From: Granulicella sp. dw_53
GTDB lineage: Bacteria; Acidobacteriota; Terriglobia; Terriglobales; Acidobacteriaceae
NCBI RefSeq assembly: GCF_018449545.1
Contig: NZ_JAAVUR010000013.1
Location: 122,689 to 186,688, forward strand
Length of the DNA: 64,000 nucleotides
Reading direction: 5' to 3'
Below, one piece after another: positions 1-9,036 of the stretch. The position numbers were made by a program, and so were the translations under genes. The notes below the pieces were generated by a model. The model was not told where the DNA came from. It did not search any database and saw only the letters and a list, made by a program, of their open reading frames with translations. How positions within the stretch are numbered: the first letter of the stretch is position 1; each line of letters starts with the position of its first letter.

Positions 1-2
1 AC

Positions 3-620
3 ATTCGCCCCCAGGAGTTCCGCCACCGCATCGAGACCCCCGCCCTGCGCGGCGTCAATATTCAGCGTCTCTTCGGCTCCCAGCGCGCCCTTAAGACAGT
101 CGAAGACTTCACCGAGTTTGAACAGCGAGCCGCCTACTTCGACGGCGACCACGTCATCGCTGCGAAGAAGGGCGTAAACGTGCTGGATCGTGGAAGCCAG
201 GTCCACTTCATGGCCGAGTTCGAAGAGATCCTCGACTTCCCTCCCGCCCCCAAGCTGGGTTGGGACGGCAAGCTCGACCCCACCAAGGCCACCCCCGCCG
301 AACTCCACGGCCAGGAGGTCTTCTTCGGCAAGGGACAGTGCGCGACCTGCCACTCCGGTTCGTACTTCACCGACAACACCATGCACGACCTGCACGCCGA
401 GCGCTTCTACAAGCAGCACATGGTCAACGGCATGATGATGGCCCGCGACGGCGCAATCAAAACCTTCCCACTACGCGGAATCAAGGACACCCCACCCTAC
501 CTGCACGACGGCCGCCTCCTTACCTTGGATGACACCGTCGAATACTTCAACCTCGTCTTGGGCACCAAGCTCACCGAACAGGAGAAGAAGGACTTGGTAG
601 TCTTCATGCGCGCTCTATAA
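3..620 (+). CDS. Dihaem cytochrome c peroxidase-like protein, 3' part
   Basis: The reading frame is open from the left edge, so the N-terminal part lies outside the window; 205 residues are seen. A haem-binding CATCH motif (CxxCH) lies at about residues 113-117 of the visible part. The segment after it (TPPYLHDGRLLTLDDTVEYF) is typical of the C-terminal haem domain of the MauG/bacterial cytochrome c peroxidase family, periplasmic proteins that use two c-type haems in peroxide reduction or related oxidations. A Met-rich NGMMMARDG stretch may carry an axial ligand. Family assignment is firm. The exact role (peroxidase, MauG-like oxidase or other) cannot be told because the first haem domain is missing. 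A strong terminator follows. Confidence 0.85.
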   Translation: MRPQEFRHRIETPALRGVNIQRLFGSQRALKTVEDFTEFEQRAAYFDGDHVIAAKKGVNVLDRGSQVHFMAEFEEILDFPPAPKLGWDGKLDPTKATPAELHGQEVFFGKGQCATCHSGSYFTDNTMHDLHAERFYKQHMVNGMMMARDGAIKTFPLRGIKDTPPYLHDGRLLTLDDTVEYFNLVLGTKLTEQEKKDLVVFMRAL

Positions 621-660
621 CCCGCAACAAGGGACTTACTTCTTTGTGCGTGATGCATCG

Positions 661-697
661 AAAGGGCATGGGCGACTCGCCTATGCCCTTTATTTTC
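661..697 (+). terminator. Rho-independent terminator after the cytochrome gene
   Basis: Nine-base-pair arms AAAGGGCAT/ATGCCCTTT enclose an inner GGC/GCC stem, followed by TATTTT. It begins 40 bases after the cytochrome stop codon. Confidence 0.8.
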
Positions 698-782
698 TCA
701 AACTTAAACCATCTCCGGGCTTTATGCCCTGGGATGCTCTGTTGGCATCTGCTTCCTGAAGCACCCAGCAGGGGCACCCGGG

Positions 783-1160
783 CTAAGGCGTCTTAGCAGG
801 CTTCCCAGGAGCATCCGGCATGGTGTAGATCACCTCGCCTGGCCGCGTGTAGTGCAGCTCCTCACGCGCCTGATGCTCGATTGCGTTCGGATCACTCTGC
901 AACCGGTCCACATGGTTTTTCAGCAGCTCGTTCTCCCGCTGCAGACTCTGCAACTGACGGTTCAGCGCCCGAGCCTCCTGACGCTTCTGCTCATACGCCG
1001 TCAGGCCGTTCTGCCCAAACATCACATGGTATCCAAGTCCCATTGCAACCACCGCCGCTGCAACGGTTGCAACTTTGCGCCAACCCAGTCCGTGCTCCTG
1101 CCAACGCCTCGTAACCGAGGCAAGCAGGCTCTCTTTCCGTGTTGTCGCAGACTTCGCCAT
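783..1160 (-). CDS. FtsB/DivIC-like septum formation initiator
   Basis: The 125-residue protein has a short basic N-terminus, one membrane helix at about residues 28-48, then a coiled coil of about 40 residues rich in Q, R, E and L, and a short tail (HYTRPGEVIYTMP). Small bitopic proteins of this build belong to the FtsB/DivIC family, which joins FtsL and FtsQ in the divisome. The RPGE(V/I)xY motif after the coiled coil is typical of the family. An upstream TTG at 1196 would add 12 residues; the ATG at 1160 is preferred because a purine-rich GAAGAAG precedes it. The gene stands alone between a convergent cytochrome gene and a divergent hypothetical gene. Confidence 0.75.
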   Translation of the reverse strand: MAKSATTRKESLLASVTRRWQEHGLGWRKVATVAAAVVAMGLGYHVMFGQNGLTAYEQKRQEARALNRQLQSLQRENELLKNHVDRLQSDPNAIEHQAREELHYTRPGEVIYTMPDAPGKPAKTP

Positions 1161-1327
1161 CTTCTTCAGTACAACCACTGAGAACACGCGGGTCAAGTGG
1201 AAAACCCCCTGCAGCCCCGAAGGTATCTAGTTCATACCCTTAAACTTCACCCTGCACGGCTTTACCGTCGATTCATCCGAATAAAGTGCACGAATTTGCG
1301 GCGCCTTGGTATCCTTGCACCTGAGAC

Positions 1328-1858
1328 ATGCAAACGCTCCTCGCCATCTCGATCCTCAGCTTCCTCGGCGTAGTCTGGGTCGCGATCGCATTTGCGAAAC
1401 ACATCAAGAGAGGTCCTCGCCCGAAGCTCTCCATCGTTCCGGCGACTCGCTCAACCTTGCCGCGGCCAGACTTCAAGCAACATCTCTTCGCAGCCCCCGA
1501 GATCGCTGCTCTCAGCCCCGCCGCTCCTAGGATCGCCTTGACTCCGGAAGCGCCAGTCCAGCGCACCCGTATCGCCGAGCTCAACCAGTCCGTCCGCGAC
1601 ATCGCAGCAAACAAGCAATGGAGCATGCCGCCTCAACCGACTCGCGCACAGCGCACCATCGTGCATCGCGTTGAGCCGCCAAAAAGCATGCTCGTTCCCA
1701 ATACGGATCTCCGCAAGCCACCGCAGCCCACGCGGCACGGTAACATGGAGTTGCTGGATCCCACATACTTCAACAAGGATATGGGCGATCTCACCGATCC
1801 CTATCAACCGCCCCGCCTTCATGCAAACGGCCGGATGAAAGCTTCGAGCAATTATTAA
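1328..1858 (+). CDS. Hypothetical single-pass membrane protein
   Basis: I do not recognise this 176-residue protein. Residues 3-23 form one hydrophobic helix. The rest is proline- and arginine-rich with no obvious fold and looks disordered. The C-terminus reads KASSNY. The last codons and the stop are part of a 24-base tandem duplication that runs into the bioY leader. The gene is 54 bases upstream of bioY in the same direction and may be co-transcribed with it. Confidence 0.6.
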   Translation: MQTLLAISILSFLGVVWVAIAFAKHIKRGPRPKLSIVPATRSTLPRPDFKQHLFAAPEIAALSPAAPRIALTPEAPVQRTRIAELNQSVRDIAANKQWSMPPQPTRAQRTIVHRVEPPKSMLVPNTDLRKPPQPTRHGNMELLDPTYFNKDMGDLTDPYQPPRLHANGRMKASSNY

Positions 1859-1885
1859 GTAAAAGCTTCAAGCAAGTATTAAGTA
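1839..1885 (+). repeat. 24-bp-period tandem duplication before bioY
   Basis: Two 23-base copies (1839-1861 and 1863-1885) differ at two positions and begin AAGCTTC. The period of 24 bases is a multiple of three. The second copy therefore repeats the upstream protein's C-terminus in frame (KASSKY plus stop) after the first stop codon. It occupies most of the bioY leader. It resembles neither the BirA nor the BioR operator. Confidence 0.7.
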
Positions 1886-1912
1886 TTAGTAGCCGTCGAA
1901 AGGACCTGCAGT

Positions 1913-2515
1913 ATGCAATCCGTTTTGCCTAATTCCCTGCCGATCGCTCAGCCCTCCAAAGCGCTGCAGAACTCCCTGCCCGCTCGTCTGGCGCTCTCTG
2001 TAGCAGCCACGGCTCTCATAGCGATCTGCGCGCACACCTCTCTGCCGCTACCCTTCACGGTCGTTCCGCTCAGCCTCCAGACCTTCGCCGTCATCCTTAT
2101 CGGCACGCTCCTCGGTCCAGTCGCTGGCTTCTGCTCCATGATCCTGTACCTCGCCGAAGGCGCTGCTGGACTTCCAGTCTTCACTCCCTACGGACCCGCT
2201 GGAATCGTCCGCCTGATCGGTCCCACCGCAGGCTACCTGTTCTCTTATCCTCTCGCCGCCGCCTGCGCCGGTCTCTTCACCCGCAGCCTTCGTCCATCGT
2301 CCTCCAATTTTACGAATGGCATCCTCGGCGGAATCGTCGCGACACTTCCGATCTTCGTCCTCGGCGCGACGTCCATGGCCTACTTCGCACACCTTCACAC
2401 CACCACCGTGTGGCACGTAGCCATCGCGCCCTTCATCCCCGGCGAACTCATCAAAATCACAGCCGCTGCTGGAATCTTCAGCGCAACGCAGCGCTGGCGT
2501 CAGGCCCGCTCCTAA
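1913..2515 (+). CDS. bioY: BioY biotin transporter substrate-binding subunit
   Basis: The 200-residue protein has about six membrane helices and the family's landmark segments LPFTVVPLSLQTFAVILIG and AAGLPVFTPYGPAGIVRLIG, the latter matching the conserved GLPVF...G region. BioY is the S component of ECF-type biotin transporters and can work alone or with EcfAT; no ecfA or ecfT gene is in this window. The ATG has a good ribosome binding site (GAAAGGACC). It is followed 115 bases later by mqnD. The tandem duplication in the leader is the only odd feature. Confidence 0.9.
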   Translation: MQSVLPNSLPIAQPSKALQNSLPARLALSVAATALIAICAHTSLPLPFTVVPLSLQTFAVILIGTLLGPVAGFCSMILYLAEGAAGLPVFTPYGPAGIVRLIGPTAGYLFSYPLAAACAGLFTRSLRPSSSNFTNGILGGIVATLPIFVLGATSMAYFAHLHTTTVWHVAIAPFIPGELIKITAAAGIFSATQRWRQARS

Positions 2516-2630
2516 AGTTCCAATCATCCATCGTTGACGCCGCACCGTATCTGCGACTGATCTCTAAGTCCGCAGACCTTTGTCGTGCATCTTACCAAGA
2601 CGTAAAGCTTCCAGAAGGAAACAGAACACA

Positions 2631-3485
2631 ATGACCACCACAGGAACTACCGTACAAGAGATCAGTATCGCCCACAGCCCCGACTCCGATGACGCCTTCA
2701 TGTTCTATGGCTTGGCCACCAACAAGGTCCGCGTCCCCGGCTTCAAGTTCACCCACACCTTGACCGACATCGAGACCCTCAACCACAAGGCCATCGACGA
2801 GGCCTTCTACGACGTCACCGCCATCTCCTTCCACGCCTATCCGTACCTGCAGGACAACTACACCATCATGTCCTGCGGCGGCAGCATGGGCGACGGTTAC
2901 GGCCCCATGATCGTCTCCCCTCGTAAGCTCACCCTCGACGAGGTCAAGAAGACCCGCATCGCCGTCCCAGGCACTCTCACCTCCGCCTACCTCACCCTCA
3001 AGCTCTTCGCCCCCGACATCGAGACAGTCACTGTTCCCTTCGACGAGATCATCCCCGCCGTCGTACGCGGAGAGTTCGACGCTGGCCTCATCATCCACGA
3101 GGGCCAGCTCACCTACGCCAACGACGGCCTCGTCAAGCTCCTCGACCTCGGCCAGTGGTGGCGCGAACAGACCGGCCTTCCGCTTCCTCTCGGCGGCAAC
3201 GCCATCCGCCGTTCGCTCGGCAAAGAGACCATGCTCACCACCACCAACGCCCTCCGCGACAGCATTCAGCACGCCCTCGACAACCGCGAAGCCGCTCTCG
3301 ACTACGCCATGCAGTTCGCCCGCGACCTCGACACCACCATGGCCAACCGCTTCGTCGGAATGTACGTCAACGAACGCACCCTGGACTACGGCGCCGACGG
3401 CAAGGAAGCGATTCGTAAGATCTTGGATATGGGCTTCGACCGCGGCATCATTCCTCACCGCGCTCATGTGGACTTCATCGGCTAA
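2631..3485 (+). CDS. mqnD: MqnD, 1,4-dihydroxy-6-naphthoate synthase
   Basis: The 284-residue protein has the periplasmic-binding-protein-like fold of the MqnA/MqnD family. Diagnostic stretches are HSPDSDDAFMFYGL near the N-terminus, CGGSMGDGYGP, and LPLPLGGNAIRRSLG, which separate MqnD from MqnA. MqnD converts cyclic de-hypoxanthinyl futalosine to 1,4-dihydroxy-6-naphthoate in the futalosine route to menaquinone, in the cytoplasm. The ATG at 2631 follows an AGAAGGAAA ribosome binding site; an earlier start at 2580 adds 17 basic residues with no family match. A UbiD-family decarboxylase at 42-44 kb could serve a later step of the same pathway. Confidence 0.88.
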   Translation: MTTTGTTVQEISIAHSPDSDDAFMFYGLATNKVRVPGFKFTHTLTDIETLNHKAIDEAFYDVTAISFHAYPYLQDNYTIMSCGGSMGDGYGPMIVSPRKLTLDEVKKTRIAVPGTLTSAYLTLKLFAPDIETVTVPFDEIIPAVVRGEFDAGLIIHEGQLTYANDGLVKLLDLGQWWREQTGLPLPLGGNAIRRSLGKETMLTTTNALRDSIQHALDNREAALDYAMQFARDLDTTMANRFVGMYVNERTLDYGADGKEAIRKILDMGFDRGIIPHRAHVDFIG

Positions 3486-3497
3486 TTCCGCTCAAGA

Positions 3498-3542
3498 AGC
3501 ACGCTTGCGGCGTTCTCACCAGCCGCAAGCTGTGCTATCTTT
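3498..3542 (+). terminator. Terminator after mqnD
   Basis: Arms AGCACGCTTGCGGC and GCCGCAAGC-T-GTGCT form 14 base pairs with one bulged T around a 10-base loop, followed by ATCTTT. It separates mqnD from the tRNA gene. Confidence 0.75.
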
Positions 3543-3628
3543 AACAAGTCAGTTGAGCGCAGCAAGCACCTCTTTGCGACCGCAAGCGTCACTCAACGGC
3601 CCCCGCAACAACGTGGGAAACCCAAATT

Positions 3629-3704
3629 GGACGCGTAGCTCAGCTGGTAGAGCATTCGACTCTTAATCGACTGGTCGTAGGTTCGATCCCTACCGCGTCC
3701 ACCA
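3629..3704 (+). tRNA. tRNA-Lys (anticodon CUU)
   Basis: A 76-base cloverleaf. The acceptor arms are GGACGCG and CGCGTCC, the D arm is GCTC...GAGC, the anticodon loop CTCTTAA gives anticodon CTT, the T arm is GTAGG-TTCGATC-CCTAC, and CCA is encoded. The top pair of the anticodon stem (27-43) is a U-C mismatch. It decodes AAG. Confidence 0.95.
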
Positions 3705-3815
3705 TTCACTCCAATCTTTCAGGAATTTACCGCTACTAAGCTGTGGCCCTGTACGTCGCGTTCCAACCGACCATGTTTCAGCCGATACCGCAAACTCGAT
3801 CGATTGACGAGTTTC

Positions 3816-4637
3816 CTAATACCAGACACGAACTCCAAAGATGAATCTGGGATTAGCCACAGATTCCCCAGCTTGACGCGAATAAGCAGCGGTACTGCCG
3901 AACTGGTTGGTATACGCAAAGCCGATATACGGAGCCAGCTTGCGGCTAAATTCGTAACGCAACCGAAGGCCGGTATCGAGATCAGTGAGACCAGTTCCCA
4001 GCCCACGGGCTCGATCGGGACTCCCATAGAAATTCATCTCCAACTGGGGCTGAACAATAAGACGTTGGGTTGTCTTCAGGTCGTAAGCGCCAGTGACCTT
4101 GCCCGCAACATGACCGCTATCGCGGAAGTAAAACGTAGACTCCAACTGGAAGAAGTGAGGGGCCAACCCTTCGATGCCCACCGCGCCCCAGGTACGATTC
4201 GGGCCTGAATCCAGGTCTTCTCTGATCCCAACTTGAGCGTCGAAGTACCGCAGTCGAGGTATCGGCCGGTCGTAAAACAATTCATGATCGCCGTCGCTCG
4301 CAGAGCCGTCTTCGAATACCCCTTCGGACTTGATCCACAAGCGATTCATATCCGTGCCGATCCAGCCCTCACCGTCCCAGCGCAGCTCACTGCCAGCCCC
4401 GCCCGTACGACCTTCAAGTTGATTGAACAGGAAGTGGGTGAAGACCTGGTTAGTCACGGGCGGTTTCCATCCAGTCGATTTTGGTGTAGCAGGCAGGGTG
4501 TCCGGTGCTCTGGGCGTTTGCGCGCGTACGTCTGGCACCCAAAAGCATGTTGTCATACCGACAGCGAGGACGACCGCAACATGCGATATGGATCCTATGC
4601 CATGTCTCCGATAGTGGCCCTTCGCGCCCGCTTTCAT
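3816..4637 (-). CDS. copB: CopB/PcoB outer-membrane copper resistance protein
   Basis: The 273-residue protein has an N-terminal hydrophobic signal sequence (about residues 16-40) and then alternating beta-strand sequence of the CopB family (LRWDGEGWIGTDMNRLW, DAQVGIREDLDSGPNRTWGAVGIEGLAP, YELSR-type strands). It ends in FIFGVRVWY, a typical outer-membrane barrel C-terminus with a final aromatic residue. CopB partners the multicopper oxidase CopA in copper tolerance. Its start overlaps the copA stop as ATGA (4 bases), so translation is coupled. A start at 4703 is possible but would run into copA. Confidence 0.88.
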   Translation of the reverse strand: MKAGAKGHYRRHGIGSISHVAVVLAVGMTTCFWVPDVRAQTPRAPDTLPATPKSTGWKPPVTNQVFTHFLFNQLEGRTGGAGSELRWDGEGWIGTDMNRLWIKSEGVFEDGSASDGDHELFYDRPIPRLRYFDAQVGIREDLDSGPNRTWGAVGIEGLAPHFFQLESTFYFRDSGHVAGKVTGAYDLKTTQRLIVQPQLEMNFYGSPDRARGLGTGLTDLDTGLRLRYEFSRKLAPYIGFAYTNQFGSTAAYSRQAGESVANPRFIFGVRVWY

Positions 4638-6595
4638 GACACCACCACCGTTCGAAACATGCCCGCTTGCATGTGGTACATCAGGTGGCAATGGAACGCC
4701 CATCGGCCGGCGGTATCGGCGCTCACCAGGTAGTTGACCCGCTCGGAAGGTTTGACGATCACGGTGTGCTTATAAGGATTGAATTCGCCGTGTCCGGTCT
4801 CCACCTCACTCCACAACCCATGGAGATGGATCGGGTGATCCATCATGCTGTCATTGATGAGAATAAAACGGACCCTTTCACCGAGCTTCAACTCAATCGG
4901 TCCCGCATCGGTAAACTTTTTTCCGTCGAACCCCCAGATATAGCGCTGCATGTTGCCTGTCAGATGAAGCTCGATCTCCCGGGTAGGAGGACGCCCATCG
5001 ACACCTCGATAACGTGCCCGAAGATCGGAGTAAGTCAACACACGTCGTCCGTTTCCCTGCAGACCGTCTCCCGGGTCGCTAAGCCGCTCACTGACGGCCA
5101 TCGAAAGGTTATCGATTTGCGGCCCAATATGAAGGTGTGCCCGCTTCGCCCTTACGATCTCTAAGCTAGTTGCAGCGTGAAGAAGAGGCATCGTGTGCGG
5201 CCCCGGTTGTGGAAAGGGTGTCGTTCCTGCTGCGTTACCCATCTCCATCTCTGACATAGGCTGCATAGCGCTTTCGTCACGTCTATCGTCCATGTCGGTC
5301 ATCGCCGATCGTTGCGGGCTATCAGTCCCCATCCCCGGCATTGGATCACCCTTGGAATCGCCCATCCCCGGCATGTCTGGCATCGCCTTGGAAGAGGTCC
5401 CCGATGAGTTCGCATTAGGCATCTTCATGCCTTTCATCCCGGCCATCCCCATGCCCATGTCCACCATGGTGCGTGCGGGCCGCGGATCCATCGCAGGCAC
5501 CTCGACGGCCATACCCAGCCTTGGAGCGAGTGTTCCCCGCGCATAGCCAGTGCGATCGTAAGCCTGAGCAAAGATCGTATAGGCCATATCTTGACGGGGC
5601 TCTACGATAGCGTCGTAGGTCTCCGCGTTCCCAATCCGAAATTCGTCCACCACAACCGGTTCAATATCATTGCCATCGGATTGCACCATCGTCATCGTCA
5701 GACCCGGAATACGGACATCAAAGAAGGTCATCGCAGATCCGTTGATAAAACGAAGACGTACCCGCTCTCCCGCGTTGAAAAGCCCTGTCCAGTTCGCAGC
5801 GGGAGTATTGCCGTTCAGAAGGTAGGTATAGGTCGATCCCGTTACATCAGAAATATCGGTGGGCGTCATATTCATCCGCCCCCACATACGCCGGTTAGAG
5901 ATCGTCGGTCCCAACCCCTTCGCCTTGGCATCGGACAAGAAGGTCCTGCCCGTTCGTTGATGAAAGTTGTAGTATTCGCTGTCCTGTTTTAAGTTGCTAA
6001 AGATCGTCTCCGGATTCGCATCCGTCCAGTCTGTAAGAAAAATCACATAATCCCGGTCGTACGCGATCGTCTCGCCATCTTTCGGCTCGATGATCAGCGC
6101 GCCAGCCATCCCAGTCTGCTCCTGTGCCCCACTATGACTGTGATACCAATACGTCCCGCTCTGACGAACGGGTATGCGATAGACAAACGTCTCACCCGGC
6201 GGAATTCCAGCAAAACTAACCCCCGGAACTCCATCCATCTCCGAAGGCACACGAACACCGTGCCAATGGATGGAGGTTCGCTCCTTCAGGCGATTAGTTA
6301 CGGCCAGGGTAACCAGATCACCTTCACGCCAACGTAAGGTCGGCCCCGGCACGGAGCCGTTTATCGCAGTGGCCACTCGTCGTCGCCCTGTGATGTTCAC
6401 AGGCAGATCGTCAATCATCAATTGGAAGTTGCTTCCGGTGAGCGTATCCAGTGTCCGAGTCTGTGTCTCTCCGAAGACAGGCGCTCCACCCCAGCCGAGA
6501 GCTGCCACCGCTCCCCCGACCGCCAATCCTTGCACAAACCTTCGGCGATTGATGGGAGATAGAGTCCGATCGTCCGCAGTTATCTTTTTGTGCAT
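4634..6595 (-). CDS. copA: CopA multicopper oxidase, copper resistance
   Basis: The 653-residue protein carries a twin-arginine signal (NRRRFVQGLAVGGAVAALGW, about residues 17-36). All four copper-ligand motifs are present: HWHG (110-113), YHSHSG (about 151-156), HPIHLHG (about 587-593) and HCHLMYHM (about 635-642). Between the second and third cupredoxin domains lies a Met-rich insert (residues about 373-460, repeated MGM, MPGMG and MKGMKMP) typical of PcoA/CopA and used to bind Cu(I). It acts in the periplasm and oxidises Cu(I). It is the first gene of a two-gene operon with copB. Confidence 0.93.
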   Translation of the reverse strand: MHKKITADDRTLSPINRRRFVQGLAVGGAVAALGWGGAPVFGETQTRTLDTLTGSNFQLMIDDLPVNITGRRRVATAINGSVPGPTLRWREGDLVTLAVTNRLKERTSIHWHGVRVPSEMDGVPGVSFAGIPPGETFVYRIPVRQSGTYWYHSHSGAQEQTGMAGALIIEPKDGETIAYDRDYVIFLTDWTDANPETIFSNLKQDSEYYNFHQRTGRTFLSDAKAKGLGPTISNRRMWGRMNMTPTDISDVTGSTYTYLLNGNTPAANWTGLFNAGERVRLRFINGSAMTFFDVRIPGLTMTMVQSDGNDIEPVVVDEFRIGNAETYDAIVEPRQDMAYTIFAQAYDRTGYARGTLAPRLGMAVEVPAMDPRPARTMVDMGMGMAGMKGMKMPNANSSGTSSKAMPDMPGMGDSKGDPMPGMGTDSPQRSAMTDMDDRRDESAMQPMSEMEMGNAAGTTPFPQPGPHTMPLLHAATSLEIVRAKRAHLHIGPQIDNLSMAVSERLSDPGDGLQGNGRRVLTYSDLRARYRGVDGRPPTREIELHLTGNMQRYIWGFDGKKFTDAGPIELKLGERVRFILINDSMMDHPIHLHGLWSEVETGHGEFNPYKHTVIVKPSERVNYLVSADTAGRWAFHCHLMYHMQAGMFRTVVVS

Positions 6596-6728
6596 ACGTC
6601 CTCGCTTAACGAGCTAGGTTGAAATGCATTGGCCATTTCAGACGCACAACACCCGGTCCTCCTCACGCTTTATCTCAAAAGGACAGAGCAAGCCGACATC
6701 GCACCGGCTCGCTCCCTTTCGCATCGTC

Positions 6729-7631
6729 CTACTTGCCTCTGATGTTGTTCTTCTGGAGAAAGTCCTGAATGCGCTCCGCAATCTCAGCACCATGTGTTTC
6801 GATTGCGAAGTGTCCCGTATCGAGCATGTGCGTCTCGATATTCTTGAGGTCGCGGCTATAGGGTGGAGCACCCTCCGCCGGAAAGATGAAGTCATTCTTT
6901 CCCCACACAATCAGCGTCGGAGGCTGGTACTTCCGGAAGAACTCCTGGAACTCCGGATAGAGCGGAAGATTCGTCCTGTAGTCATAAAACAGATCCAGTT
7001 GGATCTCGTCATTCCCCGGCCGATCCATTCCGAGCTGATCAAGAGTCCAGGTGGTCGGATCAAGCAAGCTCGTATCGCTCACCCCATTCTCATACTGCCA
7101 CTTCGTCGCCTTCGGTTCTGTCAGGAAGTGAATGGCCTGGCGATTCTCCTGGGACGGTTCGTTCCAATACTTTTTGATCGGGTCCCAGAAAGCCAGCAGC
7201 CCTTCATCGTAAGCATTTCCGTTCTGAATAATAAGCGCCTGCACCCTCTCAGGGTGCCGCAAGGCCAGCCGGTAGCCGATCGGCGCGCCGTAATCCATGA
7301 CGTACATCGAATACTTCTTCAGATCAAGGTGATTGACCAGGCCATCAACCACATTCATCAGATTCTCGAAGGTATAGGCGAACTCCTTGTGATCGGGCAT
7401 GCTGCTCATTCCAAAACCGGGATAGTCCGGCGCGATCACTCGGAAAGACTGCGACAAGCGTGGAATCAGATTGCGAAACATATTCGAAGAGGTTGGAAAC
7501 CCGTGAAGCAGCAGTATTACCGGAGCATCCTTCGGTCCGGCCTCGCGATAGAAGACATCCAGGTTATCGATCTTAGCGGTGCCATAGTGAACTGGAAGTT
7601 CACTTACTGGAACTACGGTTTGGGTTGCCAT
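6729..7631 (-). CDS. Alpha/beta hydrolase, epoxide hydrolase/dehalogenase-like
   Basis: The 300-residue protein shows the oxyanion motif HGFP (43-46), the aspartate nucleophile in VMDYGAPIG (D113), a likely acid Asp in WGKNDFIFP (about 247) and the catalytic His in DTGHFAIETH (about 274). An aspartate rather than serine nucleophile points to haloalkane dehalogenases or epoxide hydrolases rather than esterases. The substrate is not predictable. The start at 7631 has a clear AAGGAG ribosome binding site; a longer frame to 7712 lacks one. It is divergent from an AraC-type regulator, which is its likely controller. Confidence 0.82.
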   Translation of the reverse strand: MATQTVVPVSELPVHYGTAKIDNLDVFYREAGPKDAPVILLLHGFPTSSNMFRNLIPRLSQSFRVIAPDYPGFGMSSMPDHKEFAYTFENLMNVVDGLVNHLDLKKYSMYVMDYGAPIGYRLALRHPERVQALIIQNGNAYDEGLLAFWDPIKKYWNEPSQENRQAIHFLTEPKATKWQYENGVSDTSLLDPTTWTLDQLGMDRPGNDEIQLDLFYDYRTNLPLYPEFQEFFRKYQPPTLIVWGKNDFIFPAEGAPPYSRDLKNIETHMLDTGHFAIETHGAEIAERIQDFLQKNNIRGK

Positions 7632-8068
7632 GTCGTTCTCCTTTTTAATTTTGATATGGATGATTGAGCGACGAACGACCGACCCCGCCAAGCAGGAGAG
7701 GTATCTGTTCATCGGCTCAAAGAGAAACCGAGCGTATTATCGTTCGTCAGGGGCCGGAACCAAGTCGTCGATGGTCAACAGCGAGTCAGCTAGAGTCAGC
7801 TTGAGCGCGAATCCCTATCCACCGGGTTTCTCGCTTAGACCTCGCCTACAGCAGGTGAATAAGGTTGCTGCGTCTTGCCTTGCGTCCTCACCACGCCTCG
7901 TAAACTTTTGGTTTCCCGGCGTAATGAATGCATCGACAATACACTCTATGAATCCCATAATCATCACCCCTTCCTTAGAATTAATAGAGAAGGCAACCAT
8001 GCAAGCAGGCATCCTTGCTGTATCTAGTGGATTCTTGCGGATTTATCAGCAGAGCGAATCGAAATAAA
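7632..8068. promoter_or_regulatory. Divergent intergenic region with 10-bp direct repeats
   Basis: This region lies between the hydrolase and araC-family genes, with no convincing gene inside. At 7783-7791 and 7793-7801 the nine-base word GAGTCAGCT occurs twice with a 10-base period, and GAG follows again. Direct repeats on one helical face are the usual form of AraC-family sites, so this is a candidate operator about 150 bases upstream of the hydrolase start. No strong -10/-35 pair was found by eye. Confidence 0.35.
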
Positions 8069-9025
8069 ATGGAAGACCGCAAATCAAGTCAACGCCAAAT
8101 CGGAGAACACAGCCGCACCCCGCAAGGTTCCACATCTTCTGCGGCTAAGCGTTTTTACGTCCGCGTCGGAGCCAGCATGGTATCTCCATTTCCGGAGAGC
8201 CCTGTCTTGGATTGCGCGCGTTCGCCTTGGACTGGTCTGGTCGTGGAGAGACATCATCACCAAGGCTGCGAGATTCCCGTCCACGATCACGAAACGCTGG
8301 CTCTCCACCTTCAGACAGGCGGAGAAGTCGATATGGAATGGTTCTGCTCCGGACGATCAGGTCGGCAGAGATCGACTCCAGGAAGCATGCTGCTTCTCCC
8401 AGCCGGCACCCGCGACAGCGTCATCTGGCATGCCTCTACAGAAAGAGTCGTCGCCTCGATTGAGCCCGCTATGCTCAAAGAAGCAGCGGAACAAATGGGC
8501 ATCAGAGGATTCTGCGACTTCGATATTCGTTGGTCTCTTCGCGACGAGCAGTTGTCTTTGTTGCTGACTGAAATGAACCGCGAGATGAAATCTGGTTGGC
8601 TCATGGGCTCTCTCTACGGAGATCTACTCGGAATGTCTCTCTCGGTCGCATTGATTAAGAAGTACGGAGAGACAGCCAGTTACATTCCGCAGTTGAAAGG
8701 TGGCCTGTCACGCTCTCATATCAGGGCAGTGCTTGGTTATATCGAAGAGAATATCGATAAAGACATTCGCTTAGAAGAGCTTGCAGCCCTCAGCGGCCTC
8801 AGCCTCTTCCACTTCGCCAGGTCCTTCCGGGAAAGTCTAGGCGAAAGCCCTTATCAATTCATCTTGAAGAAGAGGATGCAAAGCGCCAAGAAGCTGCTCG
8901 TGCGGCCTGAGTGGAATATCCGCCAGATCGCCTCCGCAATCGGCTTTACAGATGTAAGCCAGTTCTCGAAGATGTTTCGCAAGAGCACCGGCGTGACGCC
9001 AACCACTTGGCGCCAGCAGGCATGA
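8069..9025 (+). CDS. AraC-family transcriptional regulator
   Basis: The 318-residue protein has a variable N-terminal half (about residues 20-190) of the cupin-like AraC ligand type and a C-terminal DNA-binding region at about 215-318. The latter carries two helix-turn-helix units: LEELAALSGLSLFHFARSFR, then IRQIASAIGFTDVSQFSKMF followed by RKSTGVTPTTWR. The last is the classic AraC/XylS signature. It probably controls the divergent hydrolase gene and perhaps the oxidoreductase gene that converges on it with an 11-base gap. The start is uncertain: the ATG at 8069 lacks a good ribosome binding site and 8015 is in frame. Confidence 0.85.
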   Translation: MEDRKSSQRQIGEHSRTPQGSTSSAAKRFYVRVGASMVSPFPESPVLDCARSPWTGLVVERHHHQGCEIPVHDHETLALHLQTGGEVDMEWFCSGRSGRQRSTPGSMLLLPAGTRDSVIWHASTERVVASIEPAMLKEAAEQMGIRGFCDFDIRWSLRDEQLSLLLTEMNREMKSGWLMGSLYGDLLGMSLSVALIKKYGETASYIPQLKGGLSRSHIRAVLGYIEENIDKDIRLEELAALSGLSLFHFARSFRESLGESPYQFILKKRMQSAKKLLVRPEWNIRQIASAIGFTDVSQFSKMFRKSTGVTPTTWRQQA

Positions 9026-9036
9026 AAAGAAAACAG

